Shown piece by piece: positions 1 to 12,447 of a stretch of DNA of 64,000 nucleotides. A model generated the notes under the pieces. It did not search any database and was not told the origin of the DNA. It was given only the letters and a program-made list of their open reading frames with translations. This DNA is from Acorus gramineus (lineage: Eukaryota; Streptophyta; Magnoliopsida; Acorales; Acoraceae), in contig CM060857.1 of NCBI GenBank assembly GCA_030737835.1, positions 11,246,457 to 11,310,456 of the forward strand, read 5' to 3'. A program made the position numbers and the translations under genes. Position 1 is the first letter of the stretch. Each line of letters opens with the position of its first letter.

Positions 1-138
1 TTTAAAGCTGTCTCTGGTATCTATCATTATCAGGAACAGATGAGAAATTAATGCTGATAAATTTTATCATTATGCTTATTGTTTTTGATGCTATGTTGTG
101 GTCAACGACTGAAACATTTCTCATTACTTCAATTACAG

Positions 139-1572
139 GAATTTATCAAATTAACATCTCTTACGGAGCTTTACCTTTCTGACAACAACATTGCAGCACT
201 TCCACCGGAGCTGGTTAGATTTCCTGGTTTCTAATCTCTTTATCCTAAATGGTTAAATTTTACTATCTCAATAAATAATTGATTCTCTGTGCTAATGGTG
301 CTATTTCAGTTGTGTTCGCTCTGCCGAGTTGCTTTTTTTTTTGGGAAACTAGATGCAGAGAGTTTAATTTGTTGTTGGATCAGTATTTCTATCTCAAGGT
401 TGAGCTTCAGCTCAACCTGAGATGTTTCTTTTGTTACAATCATATGGCCATTTAAAAAAAAAACAATGAGCTGAATTATCAGAAAATAAAGTTGATTGTA
501 AATGCTTTTACTTTTTCATCTCTCCTTTTAGCTTGAACATACAGCTATTTATTCCTCTACTTTTTTATGATGACTTAGTTCATGGTATGTTATCTGATCT
601 ATTACAGCATCCCTGTTTCCAAATATAGTCTAATCATATTTTTGTTTGTTCAAAATTTAATTGCTTAAAGCAGTTTAATGAAAAGTCCCCTAACATGGCA
701 TTTTACTTCATATTATTTCTATCCAGCCATCAACTGAGTTAACATTTCTCTAAACTGGAAATTTCTTGACAGGGCTTGCTGGAATCCAACATGCAAGTTT
801 TGAAACTCGATGGAAATCCATTAAGAAGGTAATTTACCGGTTCTTGCTTTGTCCGTCATTCATTCAACAAATAGGGAGCTCGTTGAGCATCATTTGTTTC
901 TTATAATTAACCCCAACCTTTGGGATTAACTCCTCATCCTGTGTTTAAGAAAACTCAAAACACCTCATGATTGCCTCAAACGTCGAGGACTAAATTTTCC
1001 CACTATTCCTTTAGGCCTTCACTAAAAGACTTTTTAAGTATGTAGAGACTCATCATGAAGCCTTCATAAGAAAGGCATGCACATCACACCATTGCAATGA
1101 GAAGCAACTCAACCAATTTTTGGACAAAGAGCAAGACAATTTATTATTCTTTTCTTGTGCATTCTTACAAGTATATGCACTTCTGTTCTAAATCAAGATA
1201 ATAATTAATAAGTTCAGCATTGATAACAGAGTATGTGAAATAGGCTTAGATGTCAGTGGAGAGGAAATTGAAAATCCAGTTAGTCTCAATAAATTAATCC
1301 ATTCAAGTAAAAGATCTATTGAAGGATCAATGTTGTACAATATTTTGAAACTCGTAAACAACTCTGTCTATTTCTGATATTATACTACCTCTTCATTGTG
1401 AGATATATTGGTTGGTTTTCCAAACCATTTCGCCAAATTCTAGAACAATGGATTGAAACATAATTGTTTGTCTAATCCTCTATGGTGCAGCATTCGGCGT
1501 GCTATCTTAGACCAGGGAACCAAAGCTGTTCTGAAGTATCTGAAGAACAGGATTCCAGACCCTGTAGTTTAA
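139..1572 (+). CDS. LRRC40-like leucine-rich repeat protein, last three exons
   Basis: Three exons are visible: 139-213, 773-828 and 1491-1572 (TAA). All have AG acceptors and, where needed, GT donors, and their phases join correctly; the Ser of PLRSIRR is split across the last intron. The product begins with LRR sequence (EFIKLTSLTELYLSDNNIAA), continues VLKLDGNPLR and ends RAILDQGTKAVLKYLKNRIP. This C-terminus (NPxRxxRxxIL..GTxAxLxYLxxRIP) is typical of the LRRC40-type intracellular LRR proteins that plants and animals share; their biochemical role is poorly defined. The gene is complete at its 3' end but its start lies left of the window. Family assignment is confident; the exact orthologue is not. 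Confidence 0.85.
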
Positions 1573-2049
1573 ATGTTGTGGGTGCCATTTTTTTCTTGGT
1601 TTTGTATTTTCTGTATCGATGTAACTTATATTTTGTCAGTGTAATTTTTTATTTTTCTGGTGTTTGGGGTGGCAACAAAGAACGCTTGTGTGCACACGCG
1701 CTGTGTGTGTGTGTGTGTGATGTGATCTGTTGTGGGATTTTCATGAATGCTTTGGATGTTGTGGATTGGAACATGTAATTTTATGGAAGGAGAATAATAT
1801 GATGTGGTGTGATATGATTTTCCATCTCACCAATTGGAGATGGGTAAAACAAAACAATTTATGACAGTACTTGTTTTCTATGTGCCTTTTATTAAACTTT
1901 AAAATGCCTTGTATCAACATAACCTCCTTTTAGTCCATGGAATCTTGGATTCTTTGTGAAAATTCATCATTTTGTTTTGAAAAATAGTGTATGCATCATC
2001 CGTGAAAGGAAAATGTGAGTGAAGTTCATTTCTTTGGTCATTTTAACAA
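1573..2049. other. 3' UTR of the LRR gene and AT-rich spacer
   Basis: This stretch follows the LRR stop codon. It holds a short (GT)n run near 1707-1720 and T-rich DNA that probably includes the 3' UTR. I see no other gene. Confidence 0.5.
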
Positions 2050-2314
2050 GGGAAAAATCTATATAACCTCCTATAAAGTTCATGTGACCCCTTGAAAACA
2101 TCTATATAAATCTAAATAGATTTTTGAGTTAAATTTTTATTGACAAATGGAGAATATTATATGTATATTCTGTTTAGTTAACTCTGATTGAAAATATAGT
2201 ATATCAAAAATCATCTGTAATGTGTTAAAAATGTGAAATATTCTCTATAAATGACGCTTTTAACCCTTTAGATAGGGTTTTATAATCTATTTGGAGAGGT
2301 AAAATCATTATTTA

Positions 2315-2636
2315 TGTTATAAATATATGCATTTGAAGATACATGCATATATTTGTGGATGACCACACAATAAATAGATTCATCTTGGTATAATGTAATA
2401 TATTAAAGTTGTAATTCATGCATTTGTGTATGCATTTATCTTGGTGTGTATTTTGGGTTTCCTATCATTGTGGTTGTGACCCTATAAATAGAGGGCTTGT
2501 GTAACATGAAGAATATCAATGAGAATAGATGAGAAATGAAATGAGAAGTTCTTGAAGAACAATACTTCCTCTTGTCCTCAAATATCTTTTGTGTTTATAT
2601 TTGTGTTTCTATCTCTTTTTCTTTTATTTTATAACA
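2315..2636 (+). repeat. Copia 5' LTR
   Basis: This 322-bp LTR starts TGTTATAAAT and ends TTTATAACA. A TATA-like CTATAAATAGAG lies near 2483, as expected for the LTR promoter. It differs from the 3' LTR only in GTAATA versus GTACTA near 2397. Confidence 0.95.
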
Positions 2637-2650
2637 CGTTATCAGCACGA
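2637..2650 (+). other. Copia primer-binding-like site
   Basis: CGTTATCAGCACGA directly follows the 5' LTR. This GTTATCAGCACG pattern is common at the PBS position of plant Copia elements. The matching tRNA was not checked. Confidence 0.6.
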
Positions 2651-3739
2651 CGATGCTCTTGAGGTTTGTATTTTGGTGAGTTGATGATGTTCAAATCATC
2701 ATGAATTTTATTTGATATTTTGCATACAACATAGTATACACTTTGAAAAAAAAAAAAATAAATAAATTATTTACCGATATTTTTTTTTCCATTTGTTTTG
2801 CTGTATGTGTAGTATTTGAGATCATCCCATGGATACATGCTAATTAATCAGTAAATAAACTATTCAATAGTTTATTTCCCATGGCTTATTGATTTCAAAT
2901 AGAAATATCAATCTAATTACAAGCTATAACCCTTTGATTCTTAATTCCTTGATCTGTTGTCCGGTTTCTATATAGTTTGAAACATTACGAAAAAAAATGG
3001 TTTGTATTTTTTATAATTCTTCACATGCTATTCATAGTTTGTATCATGACATTGTTGATATTGGTATTGTTGATTTTTCTTTCATAAAAAACAAAAATAA
3101 AATAAAAGGCATGGCTGAATTTTATCAAAGTGACCGGATTGATATATACATACATCATGATTGATTTATATGCAGCCTCATTATAATTTAGTTTTATCTT
3201 TCCAATAAATTCTTTGGTTATTCCTGGGATATGTATATCATGCATGCGTTTGTACAAATATTGAATTTTGCATGCTATATGTAATTATATCCATGAATTG
3301 AATTTTTTTGGAAGAACTACTGTAAGTTTCATATGTGAAAATTACAAAATAGGTGTTGGCTTCTACTGGAACCTTGCAATTGGTTTACATCTATAATATA
3401 ATATTAGAGATCTGTTCTGATAATGCAATTTTTTTTAACGATGGTTCAACATCTACAGGAGGTATGTCATCATGTTTACTAGGTGTTATGATATATTTAC
3501 TCTTCTCATCTGTTAAATTAAATCATTGAAGGAACTATTTCATCATTTAGAATGTTATCATATTAAAGGACTAATGTTGTTTTAGTGGTGTTCTGTTAGA
3601 ACTCTTCCTTGCTTAAATTTGGTGATTGTCGAATGAGAAAGATTTAATTGCATTTTGTTTTGCTATTTTTTAGTTAACAATACTTAATTTCACATCATTT
3701 TTATTTAGTTATTTATCATGTCAATTTTGATATTTAAGA

Positions 3740-4290
3740 ATTATTCATGAGTCCCTGAAGGACCATGCAGGAGGACCATACAATTTTTTTAATTTCATGA
3801 GCCCTGAAGGACCATGCAAAAGTTATGATTAACATGTGTCATAGTAAGACCATGTAAAAATGATGACCATATATGTCCCTGTAGGACTAAGCAAATATTA
3901 TGACTACATGTGTCTCTGAAGGACCATGTAAAAGTTATGATGAACAATGTTTTGTAGGAACATACAAAAGGTATGAAATTTTTTTTTTGAATATTTTAAA
4001 GACCATAAAAAAAAAAAAAAAGTATGATAATATGGATCCCTGAAGGATCATGTGAAAGATGTGTCCCTACAAGATCAACCATACAAAATTTCAGATAACA
4101 TGAATTCCTTAAGGATCATGTGAAAGATATTATTAAAATATGTCCCTAAAGGACCATATATTAAAAATAAAAATTTGTCCCTGAAGGACTATATAATATA
4201 TAGTGGCTATTTGTGTCCCTGTAGGCACAAAGAAAAATGATGATATTTTCTTTTGGGTCCTTGAAGAATCATAAGAAAAAAAAACATGTA
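3740..4290 (+). repeat. Degenerate tandem motif array inside the Copia element
   Basis: At least ten imperfect copies of a motif close to GTCCCTGAAGGACCATG recur at about 40-80 bp spacing, separated by A-rich runs. The motif holds a short palindrome (TCCCTGAAGGA). Array and spacers have drifted. It lies in the leader/gag part of the element. Confidence 0.6.
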
Positions 4291-7200
4291 AAAAAAAAAA
4301 TTATGATTAACTTTCGCTATTGTAATAAGATGATTTGAAAAGAAATATCTTATTATGAAAAGTCAACTGACCATTATGCTTCAAATATGTGCTCCAGCTG
4401 TAGCAATAGTGAAAGCAATAATTATTCATCAATTTCATATACTATCATTGCCCAACAACGAACTTTTGATGAAAAATCATATATATACTAATTTAATGGC
4501 TCAACATCTCTGCCCAAAGCAAATGCTTTATATTTTATTTTAGCCATGGAAGCTAAATGATGAGATCATGTTTTATACAGTTGGAAGCACAACAATCGTA
4601 GAGATTGTAAAACATCTCAAACCACCAGAAGTGGATTGCTATTGTACAAAAGCAAAATAAAGGGAATAAGTTTGTAAAACAAAGCCCTAAAATTCAAGGA
4701 AAATTATTGTTGTTCACATAGTGCTGAAAAACATGGTCACGTGCCTGATGTATGATCAGAACTTTGTCAATTATGTATTTATGTTTTTATAATTTTTCTT
4801 TATTTTATGAAATGCACTTTCATGATTTTATATTTATCTTATTTTAAGTTTAACATTCGTTAATGCAAATAATAATACTATTTTTGATATTACACTTGAT
4901 CGAAGGCTCCAGAAGAGCAGATATATCAGAAGAAAAAAAAAAGGGATCAACGATGAATTTGTATACATCTAAATCCAGAAGAATCTACTGAATTTTAAGG
5001 ATATCTGTCTTAACAAATATCATATTGTGATTATGAAGTATCTATGTATGAACGACAATCATTTATCTTATATCAGAAGCATACATTAGAAAAGCATTTG
5101 GCCAGAAGCATATCTTATGCCATAAGCATATACTAGAAAAGCATTGCGGTCTCTCCCAACGGGTTATATTAGAAAAACATATACTAGAAAAACATATGAA
5201 CGAGAAGTTCTATGATATTTATGATTTGGCATGATTGTCTCAGATATTCATTATGATCGTCGTTCTATGGTATGTGATGATGCATTGAACTATTCATTTG
5301 GATATATAATAAAGAACCAGAAGATTCTTTTTCTTGATGATAGTTAATATTTTTACCGCATGATTTTTGTGGATTGTTATTTCAATGAGACAATATTCCC
5401 GTCGTTAGGGGGAGGAAATATGTCGCTTAAAGAACGACGTGAAATTTATTATAGAAAATTGAGCATCAATGCCGGATGCATTTACTCATACAAAAAAGCG
5501 ACAATGTCACATATTCAACTGTAAAAACTAATGTTCAGATTAGTGTTCTTACTGAAAAACTATCAGTATGCCGACTAAATAATTCACAAAACATGCCTGA
5601 AGCTTAGAAGACATATATGTTCAAAAGATCATTATGTTCCCTGAAAGAGAAAAATAATGCTCCAGAAGAGCCTGAAACACTTGTAAGATCTACATTATTA
5701 ACTTCTGCAGAAGATAAAATATCCGAAGAAACATATGTCCCTGAAGTGACATGTCCCCAAAGGATATACATGGAAATGAGGAAATTCCATATGTTATACA
5801 AATACAAAAAGATCTTGTGGTATCGCAAACAAGTGATCATTGATGATATATTTTTCTATAGCTACTAAAATCATGATTTAGAACAATATTCAGTGTATGA
5901 ATATAAGGAATGCCAAAAGTGTGGCCGGCCGATTAATGTAAAAGACAAAATCAATTCTCAGAAAGAAAGGTACGAGAATGTAGATAAAGAGATTAGTGCT
6001 CACAAAGAGACCTCAATACAAGCAGCAAATGCAAATTGATCAATCTCATCTTTCTAATTAAAGATGTAACCCCAGAAGAGGTAGCCCCTGAGGAGGCAAA
6101 TGTAAATATGAGATCTCATTAAATCATAAAGAAGAAAGATGAGATATAATAAAATCATTGTCGACAATGTATATTTCATATGATGTTGCTTTTGCTATTA
6201 TAAAAGATAGTGAGGATCCGAAACCATGAACCGTCGTAGAATGTCGACGTAAAAATTATTGACCAAAAATTGGAAAGAATCAATGCAGGTAAAATTACAT
6301 ATGCTAGCGAAATGTGAAGTATTTGGACCTGTTGTCCAAACAACTGAAAATGTAAAGCCTGTAGGATACAAATGGGCATTGTAAGAAAGCACAATGACAA
6401 AAATTAAATTGTGAGATATAAAGCATGTCTTGTGGAACAAGATTTCTTACAGATACCTAATATTGACTATGAAAATTATATTCTCCTGCGACAGATGCAA
6501 ATCACATTTTGATTTTTAATTACTTTGGCAGTCTTAAAAGGACTGAATATGCTTCTAATGGATGTAGTTACATCATATTTATACGGAACACTAGAAAGTG
6601 AAGATCCTTGAAGGATTTAAAATGCCTGAAACAAATAACACATCCGAAGCATGTATTCTATCAAAAGATCTTTACATGAGTTAAAGCAATCTGGGCGCAT
6701 TGGAACAATCACCTAAGTGAATATTTTTTTTGAAAGAAGGGTATGAGAACAATCTAATTTGTTCTTGTATTTTTATTAAGAAATTGAAATCCGGATTTGC
6801 TATTATTACAGTATATGATCATGATTTGAATATATAGGGATTTCTGAAGAGCTTACATAAAAGAAAGAGTTGATCGAAATGAAAATATTGGAAAAACAAG
6901 ATATTGTCCCAGCTTACAGATTGAGCAAAATCCAAGTAGAATCCTTGTCCATCAGACAATGTAATACAGAAAAGTTCTAAAAAACTTTAATATAGACAAA
7001 TATCAATCCATTAAGTAAATATCAATCCATTAAGTTTTCTTATATATGTCAAGTCATTTGACACAAATAAGGACTATTTTTCATCCATAAGAAAATAATG
7101 AAAAACTTCTTGGTCCTGAAATACCATATCTTAGTGCAAATAGCATATACGAGTGCAGTAAGTGCTTTATTATATTTCGCACAAGGTAGATATTGTATTT

Positions 7201-7696
7201 TTAGTTAACTTGTTGGCCAAGTGTTATTTTACATGAAAATATTGGTATTGTGAAAAGGATTTTTTTTTGAAAAAAAAACAAATACGGGTTTATTATATTT
7301 AAAATGATTTTCTAGTGGTTAAATATAATTCAACGTTCATCGTGAAGAAAACATTACATGTATAACATGATTTAAAAGGAGGCTTCATCAAAGATCTATT
7401 CATCAAAGCATTACCAACCGCGATGTTCAAGAAGCTGAAGCAAAACATTGGAAGCCTCGACTCAAATATCTTCATGCTAAAAACAGGGGGAGTAATTTAA
7501 TTCAAAAATATTTGTGTACTGTACTCTTTTTCCTTCGACCAGGTTTTTTCCATTGGGTTTTTTCTAGCAAGGTTTTAATGAGGCAATATGAAAACATGCA
7601 CAAGAATATTGTACTCTTTTTCCTTCACTAAGTTTTTATCCCACAGGGTTTTCTTAGTAAGGTTTTAACGAGGCATATTCTCTGTATAATGGTCAT

Positions 7697-7707
7697 CCAA
7701 GGGGAAG
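7697..7707 (+). other. Copia polypurine tract
   Basis: The purine-rich stretch AAGGGGAAG lies immediately before the TG of the 3' LTR, the place where plus-strand priming occurs in LTR elements. Confidence 0.7.
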
Positions 7708-8029
7708 TGTTATAAATATATGCATTTGAAGATACATGCATATATTTGTGGATGACCACACAATAAATAGATTCATCTTGGTATAATGTACTATATTAAA
7801 GTTGTAATTCATGCATTTGTGTATGCATTTATCTTGGTGTGTATTTTGGGTTTCCTATCATTGTGGTTGTGACCCTATAAATAGAGGGCTTGTGTAACAT
7901 GAAGAATATCAATGAGAATAGATGAGAAATGAAATGAGAAGTTCTTGAAGAACAATACTTCCTCTTGTCCTCAAATATCTTTTGTGTTTATATTTGTGTT
8001 TCTATCTCTTTTTCTTTTATTTTATAACA
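7708..8029 (+). repeat. Copia 3' LTR
   Basis: This 322-bp LTR differs from the 5' LTR at one position and is followed directly by the second ATTTA target copy at 8030-8034. Confidence 0.95.
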
Positions 8030-8555
8030 ATTTACAGAAATTTTTTAGCATTTTTAACAAATTATAAAAAGTTTTGGAATATTGTGTTTTCAGTCAGGGT
8101 TAATCAAACAAAATATTTGCAGAATATTTTTCATTTGTCAACAAAAGTTTAACTTGAGGGGTTATTTGGATTTATATATGTGTTTTCATGGGTTATATGG
8201 ATTTTAGGAAAATGCAGGGGGTTATATGGATTTGGAAAATGTTACACTCACTCACATTCATCGACCAAAACTTAAACCTCACATGTTTTCAATTTTTTTA
8301 AAATAGTAAACATCATCTAACAAAGTATATGCTTTGATAAAAAGTATATATCGCTCAATTTCGAGTTAAATGAACCCATTTTTAATAGGTGTAATAAAAT
8401 ATTTAATGTAGTATATACAACATCTAACGAGGTATATGCTTCATTGAATTTCTAATGTGGTATATAGGACTGTGTTTTAGACTGAGAAAAAAATTGAGTG
8501 TAGCAGCACTCGATAGATTTAAGACAGTTTGTAGTGGGTTATTTGGATTTTTCCC

Positions 8556-9507
8556 TTTCAAGGTGGAGCCTGGATCCATCTTGAAATTGAGAATAAGAAT
8601 CCTTCAATTTTAATCAATACCCATTGAGAAAAGATACGTGTAGTAGGAATTACTTCTCCTTGTCATAATTTTGTATTTTATTTAAATCTTTTTAAAAAAT
8701 ATAGAGTTAGAAGAAAAAAAATAGCTATTGAAAATTTGGGTAAAGGTTGTTTAGGTCTCTCGATTTGTATAAAATATTTAAGTAAAAATTTGATTTGATA
8801 TGAGTATTGGTAAATGGTTGATGATATTTTGGGTGATTTTTATTCCAATTTAAGTTTGAATACACATTTAAGTATATAATTTGAAATCATCTTGGAAGCT
8901 CGTTAATAGGAAGGATACGCATGAGATGCATTAATATTTATATCCTAACTTTCGGATTCAGATATTAATTTTCATATTTGGATGTCTTCGAAGACGAATC
9001 GGATGTAGTTATTTTTTTAGATAAATGATATGTCTAAATATTAACATCAAATTGGATAATCAAATGATACATTACATTAGAGATATTTAAAAATTAAAAT
9101 TGAGATTTTAAGATCTATTCTCTCTTTTATATATTGAAAATTTAATAGTAATATTATATATCACGATTGTGATCAATCATACAAGATAACAAATATAAAC
9201 AATAAATAATACAAATATATATATTTCTAATATATGTCATTGATATCCATATCCCTACTCCTGATCATTGAATATCAGATATTTTTTATTTTTCAGATAC
9301 GAATTTAATTCAGATTCAGATTTTTTCAAATAATTGACATACTTTAACCCGTATTCTTGAAAACCCTTCAATGAATTCATTTGCATCTCCCTCACCCCTC
9401 CCGCCCGTGGAACCCTCACCACTTTGTATTCCCTTTTTGCTCTCCCTGTCCAATAGTGTCTCCTTCACCACAAAGCCCCCATCACTGCATCGCTCGAAGG
9501 TCTCCCC
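8556..9507. other. AT-rich intergenic stretch with a CT-rich end
   Basis: I see no gene here. The last 130 bp (9375-9507) are C/T-rich and resemble a plant 5' leader or promoter end. Block A, which is shared with the second GTF3C6 locus, starts abruptly at 9508. The CT-rich part is not found upstream of the second copy. Confidence 0.4.
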
Positions 9508-10432
9508 ATCGCCGCCTTTTCTCACCGCAGCCGTTCTCTGTATTTGCAGTACTTTTTTTTTTGTTAGTATTTGTGATTTAAGAAATCAATGTTTTATTTT
9601 TTTCAAATAAATTTTATTTTAAAGAGAATCACATTTAACTCTTACATAGCTTAACAAATGGGGATTTGTGTTTAAGCAGTGAATTAAGGTTGCCCCCATT
9701 TGTTTATAAGTATGGTTGATGAGAGGTTAACTTATGTATTTGAGTATCAAGGGTGTTATGATCAATTTAATGTTTTTGATGAGAAGACATGTTATGAGTC
9801 CTTATATGATGAACCCATAAAAAAAGGTCCACCCTGCATCCTATCCTTCTTATATGTGTATGGAATGAGAAATACACACACACTTAACTCATCAAAAGAA
9901 GAGGGGGAGAAGCAGGGGTGCTTGAGGGGTTATATCTTTTTGAGTTCTTCTTCTCCAGGTGTATATCAAGTGAATAGAAGAGGTTCAACCATTGAAGCAA
10001 GATCAAAGGAGGTGATCAAGAGCAATTGAAAATCTGAACTAAAAAGGTATTTCTCCATATCATGGATTCTTGTTTTCTTCCATACCTATCAAGACGTAAA
10101 GATCCAAATTATGTGCTTTGTTTGTGACTTCAAACATGAAGTCTTTGTCTCCAACATTTTTCTTGAGTGATTAGGTTTCCGAAAGGTCACATCTTTCGAT
10201 TATAAAGAAATTAAAATGTCTTCCTTTTGTATTGTGATCTATTATGCTATAGTCCAACACATAATTTATCACTTAATGATTCAGCTGAAGCACAAGTTTT
10301 TCAATTCTTATTCGTATTTCTTGATATTTCTTTCCGCAATTGGTCCTTAAAATTTGTTAGATGTTCACATTTTGTCATACTAAACCTCAACTGTGCTACA
10401 AAAAAATAAAATTCCTTGAGCATGAAATGACT

Positions 10433-10470
<38 letters not shown>

Positions 10471-10566
10471 GTCCCAATATTATCAAAACTTGAAAGTCCA
10501 TATTGTACATGATGCGAAATGAAATTGCCTGTTTTGTTAAATTGTAATTTTGATGCTTTTCACTAA
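9508..10566. repeat. Block A copy 1: upstream region of the GTF3C6 locus
   Basis: This block matches 40981-42068 with only small changes. In the second copy it runs straight into the GTF3C6-bearing block B, so A and B form one duplicated unit of about 4.5 kb. Here it ends at the Helitron insertion point. Short open frames inside it (for example 9700-10029) match no family I know and are probably chance. Confidence 0.9.
10433..10470. repeat. (GT)n(GA)n microsatellite
   Basis: A GT run is followed by a GA run. The matching site at 41916-41972 is longer, so the tract has changed length since the duplication. Confidence 0.9.
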
Positions 10567-10780
10567 TCTATACTATCTATATCTATATCTATATCTATAC
10601 TACCTATAAAAGTACCAATCCATGAAAAACATCCTTTGGACATATTTACCCTTATTAATTCATGAAAAACCATTCCTATCCCAAATGATATTTCATCATA
10701 CATATTTACCCTTTCAAATTATTCGTATTTACCATTTTACATTCTTCACAATCAATTACATGATATCATAAATTTTTTAA

Positions 10781-11048
10781 TAAATTCAATTTCATTTTAT
10801 ATAATTATATAATATATCTACATATATTATATTGTAACGTTTAGAAAATCCTTATATAAAATAGAAGTCCTATGTTTGTAATTATTAATAAAAAATATAC
10901 AAATATGTAAGGGATAAATTCAATTTCATTTTATATAATTATATAATATATCTACATATATTATATTGTAACGTTTAGAAAATCCTTATATAAAATAGAA
11001 GTCCTATGTTTGTAATTATTAATAAAAAATATACAAATATGTAAGGGA
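10781..11048. repeat. 134-bp tandem duplication in the Helitron 5' part
   Basis: Two adjacent, nearly identical 134-bp units start at 10781 and 10915 (each starts TAAATTCAATTTC). The same tandem pair is in Helitron H2 at 50216-50483, so the duplication is older than the split of the two Helitrons. Confidence 0.9.
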
Positions 11049-11686
11049 GATAAAATTGAACAAAAAATTAATATATACCCTTTCAATTACATGTTGTTTA
11101 CCCTTAACAATTCATGAAAATCTATTCCTATCGAAAATTATTTTTGATTAGACATATTTACCTTTTCAAATTATTCCAATCTAAATTATAAAAAAACCAT
11201 AATATATGTTATATTACATGCACATTTTTGTTTACCCTTAACAATTCATGAAAATCTATTCCTATCAAAAATTATTTTTGATCAAACATATTTACCCTTT
11301 CAAATTATTCTAATCTAAATTATAAAAAAACTGTAATATATGTTATATTACATGCACATTTTTATCCTTATATATTTTGAGAGATTTAATAAATAATGAA
11401 AAATTTATCAAATTATAAATTGTATCATGAAGTTTATGTTTAAATCAATGTATCTAAATTATTACAAAATCCTAATATATATTATATTACATGCACATGT
11501 TACCATATTAACCTATATATATTAAATTTCATTAATCATATATATACATATATACAGGGACGATGGGGTGCGACCGTGCGCACGGTGCACCCCATCGTGC
11601 GCCCCTGACGTGGGCCGTGCGATCGCTGGTCGTGCGATCGCACGGTCCACGTTTTTTTTAAAAAAAAAAAAATCGACCGTCTCTCT

Positions 11687-11689
<3 letters not shown>

Positions 11690-11744
<55 letters not shown>
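11690..11744. repeat. (CT)n microsatellite
   Basis: An almost pure CT run of about 50 bp lies inside the TIR element, next to the left TIR. It explains the RERERE-like translations on the minus strand. Confidence 0.95.
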
Positions 11745-11746
<2 letters not shown>

Positions 11747-11767
11747 AAACCCCTCTCTCTCTCGTCG

Positions 11768-12105
11768 ATGACGACGAAGAAATCGACCCCCGTCGACGAC
11801 GACCGCGACTCCCGTCGACGACGAAATCGACGCCCGTCGACGACGACCGCGATTCCCGTCGACGACGAAATCGACGCCCGTCGACGACGACCGCGACCCC
11901 CGTCGACGACGACCGCACGGACCCCCGTCGACGACGACCGCGACCCCCGTCCCTCTGCAACCCCCGTCGACGTTACGGACCGACCCCCATCGACGACGAC
12001 CGCGACCCCGTCGACCCCCGTCACCCCCGTCGACGTCGCCCCCATCGCCCCCATCGACCCCCGTCGCCCCCGTCGACCGTCACCCCCGTCGCCCCTGTCG
12101 ACCCC
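11768..12105. repeat. GTCGAC-rich tandem array (about 22-bp units)
   Basis: Imperfect units close to CCCGTCGACGACGACCGCGA repeat through this region and then degrade to CCCCGTCGCCCC-like DNA. Stops are rare in several frames on both strands simply because of composition, giving long open frames (for example 11768-12271 + and 11536-12240 -). I do not call a gene. Confidence 0.85.
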
Positions 12106-12447
12106 CGTTTTTTTTCGTGCGAATTTTTTTTTTTCGTTTTTGTTTTTTTTTAAAAAAAAACGAGGACCGTGCGATCGCACGACCAGCGATCGCATGGCCC
12201 TCGGACGGGCGCACGAGCCGTGCGCACGGTCGCACCCCAACGTCGCCCTATATATATATATATATATATAAAATTACATGTATCTATGATCCACCTGTTA
12301 CACACACACACACATATATATAAAAAGTTACATGTATCTAGAATTTATATACATAGCCCAATAAATATCCCTTTTGACATTCTCCCCTTTTTTTTTCTCT
12401 CCGTCAAGAGTAGTTCAATCACTAAATACATTCTTATGTTATTACAG

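Larger units (their letters stand above)
2315..8029 (+). mobile_element. Ty1/Copia LTR retrotransposon, broken
   Basis: The element is bounded by two 322-bp direct LTRs (2315-2636, 7708-8029) that start TG and end CA and differ at one position. A perfect 5-bp target duplication, ATTTA, lies at 2310-2314 and 8030-8034. A primer-binding-like site follows the left LTR and a purine tract precedes the right LTR. Degenerate remnants of gag, integrase, reverse transcriptase and RNase H occur in Copia order. The interior is broken in many places and no long reading frame remains. One difference in 322 bp implies insertion of the order of 0.1 million years ago at usual plant rates, although the interior looks older. 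Confidence 0.93.
2050..8555. mobile_element. MITE-like element (GGG...CCC ends) split by a Copia insertion
   Basis: The left end (GGGAAAAATCTATATAACC) and right end (GGTTATTTGGATTTTTCCC) are imperfect inverted repeats of each other. Both match the ends of the MITE family seen at 13897, 19431, 35094 and 58484. About 265 bp lie left of the Copia element and about 520 bp right of it. The right part has extra internal copies of the GGTTATATGG end motif near 8187-8240, so it may be a compound of two elements. The family is tentative; no convincing target duplication is seen. Confidence 0.45.
11557..12248. mobile_element. GC-rich TIR element nested in Helitron H1
   Basis: This 692-bp element has terminal inverted repeats of about 115 bp: the left starts GGGACGATGGGGTGCGACC and the right, reverse-complemented, GGGCGACGTTGGGGTGCGACC. 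Each TIR holds the palindrome CCGTGCGCACGG and a hairpin with a 10-bp stem GTGCGATCGC / GCGATCGCAC. TIRs end in T/A runs. Between them lie a CT microsatellite and a GTCGAC-rich tandem array. The flanks are (TA)n, so the target duplication cannot be read. Long TIRs with GGG/CCC ends suggest a Mutator-like non-autonomous element, but this is inference. Helitron H2 lacks it at the matching place (near 51170-51190). No transposase is seen. Confidence 0.8.

Noticed and set aside
1482-1778. 98-codon frame overlapping the last LRR exon
   Set aside because: It is in a different frame from the conserved LRR C-terminus and continues into the 3' UTR.
9700-10029. 109-codon open frame in block A
   Set aside because: It is broken in the second copy by small changes, has no family resemblance and lies in upstream DNA of GTF3C6.
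10781-11048. CRISPR-like or LTR repeats
   Set aside because: Only two adjacent units without spacers, inside a Helitron; a plain tandem duplication.
11536-12271. Long open frames on both strands (up to 234 codons) rich in Arg/Ser/Thr/Pro
   Set aside because: They come from the GC-rich TIR and GTCGAC array with a CT microsatellite; low-complexity, overlapping on both strands, no domain.
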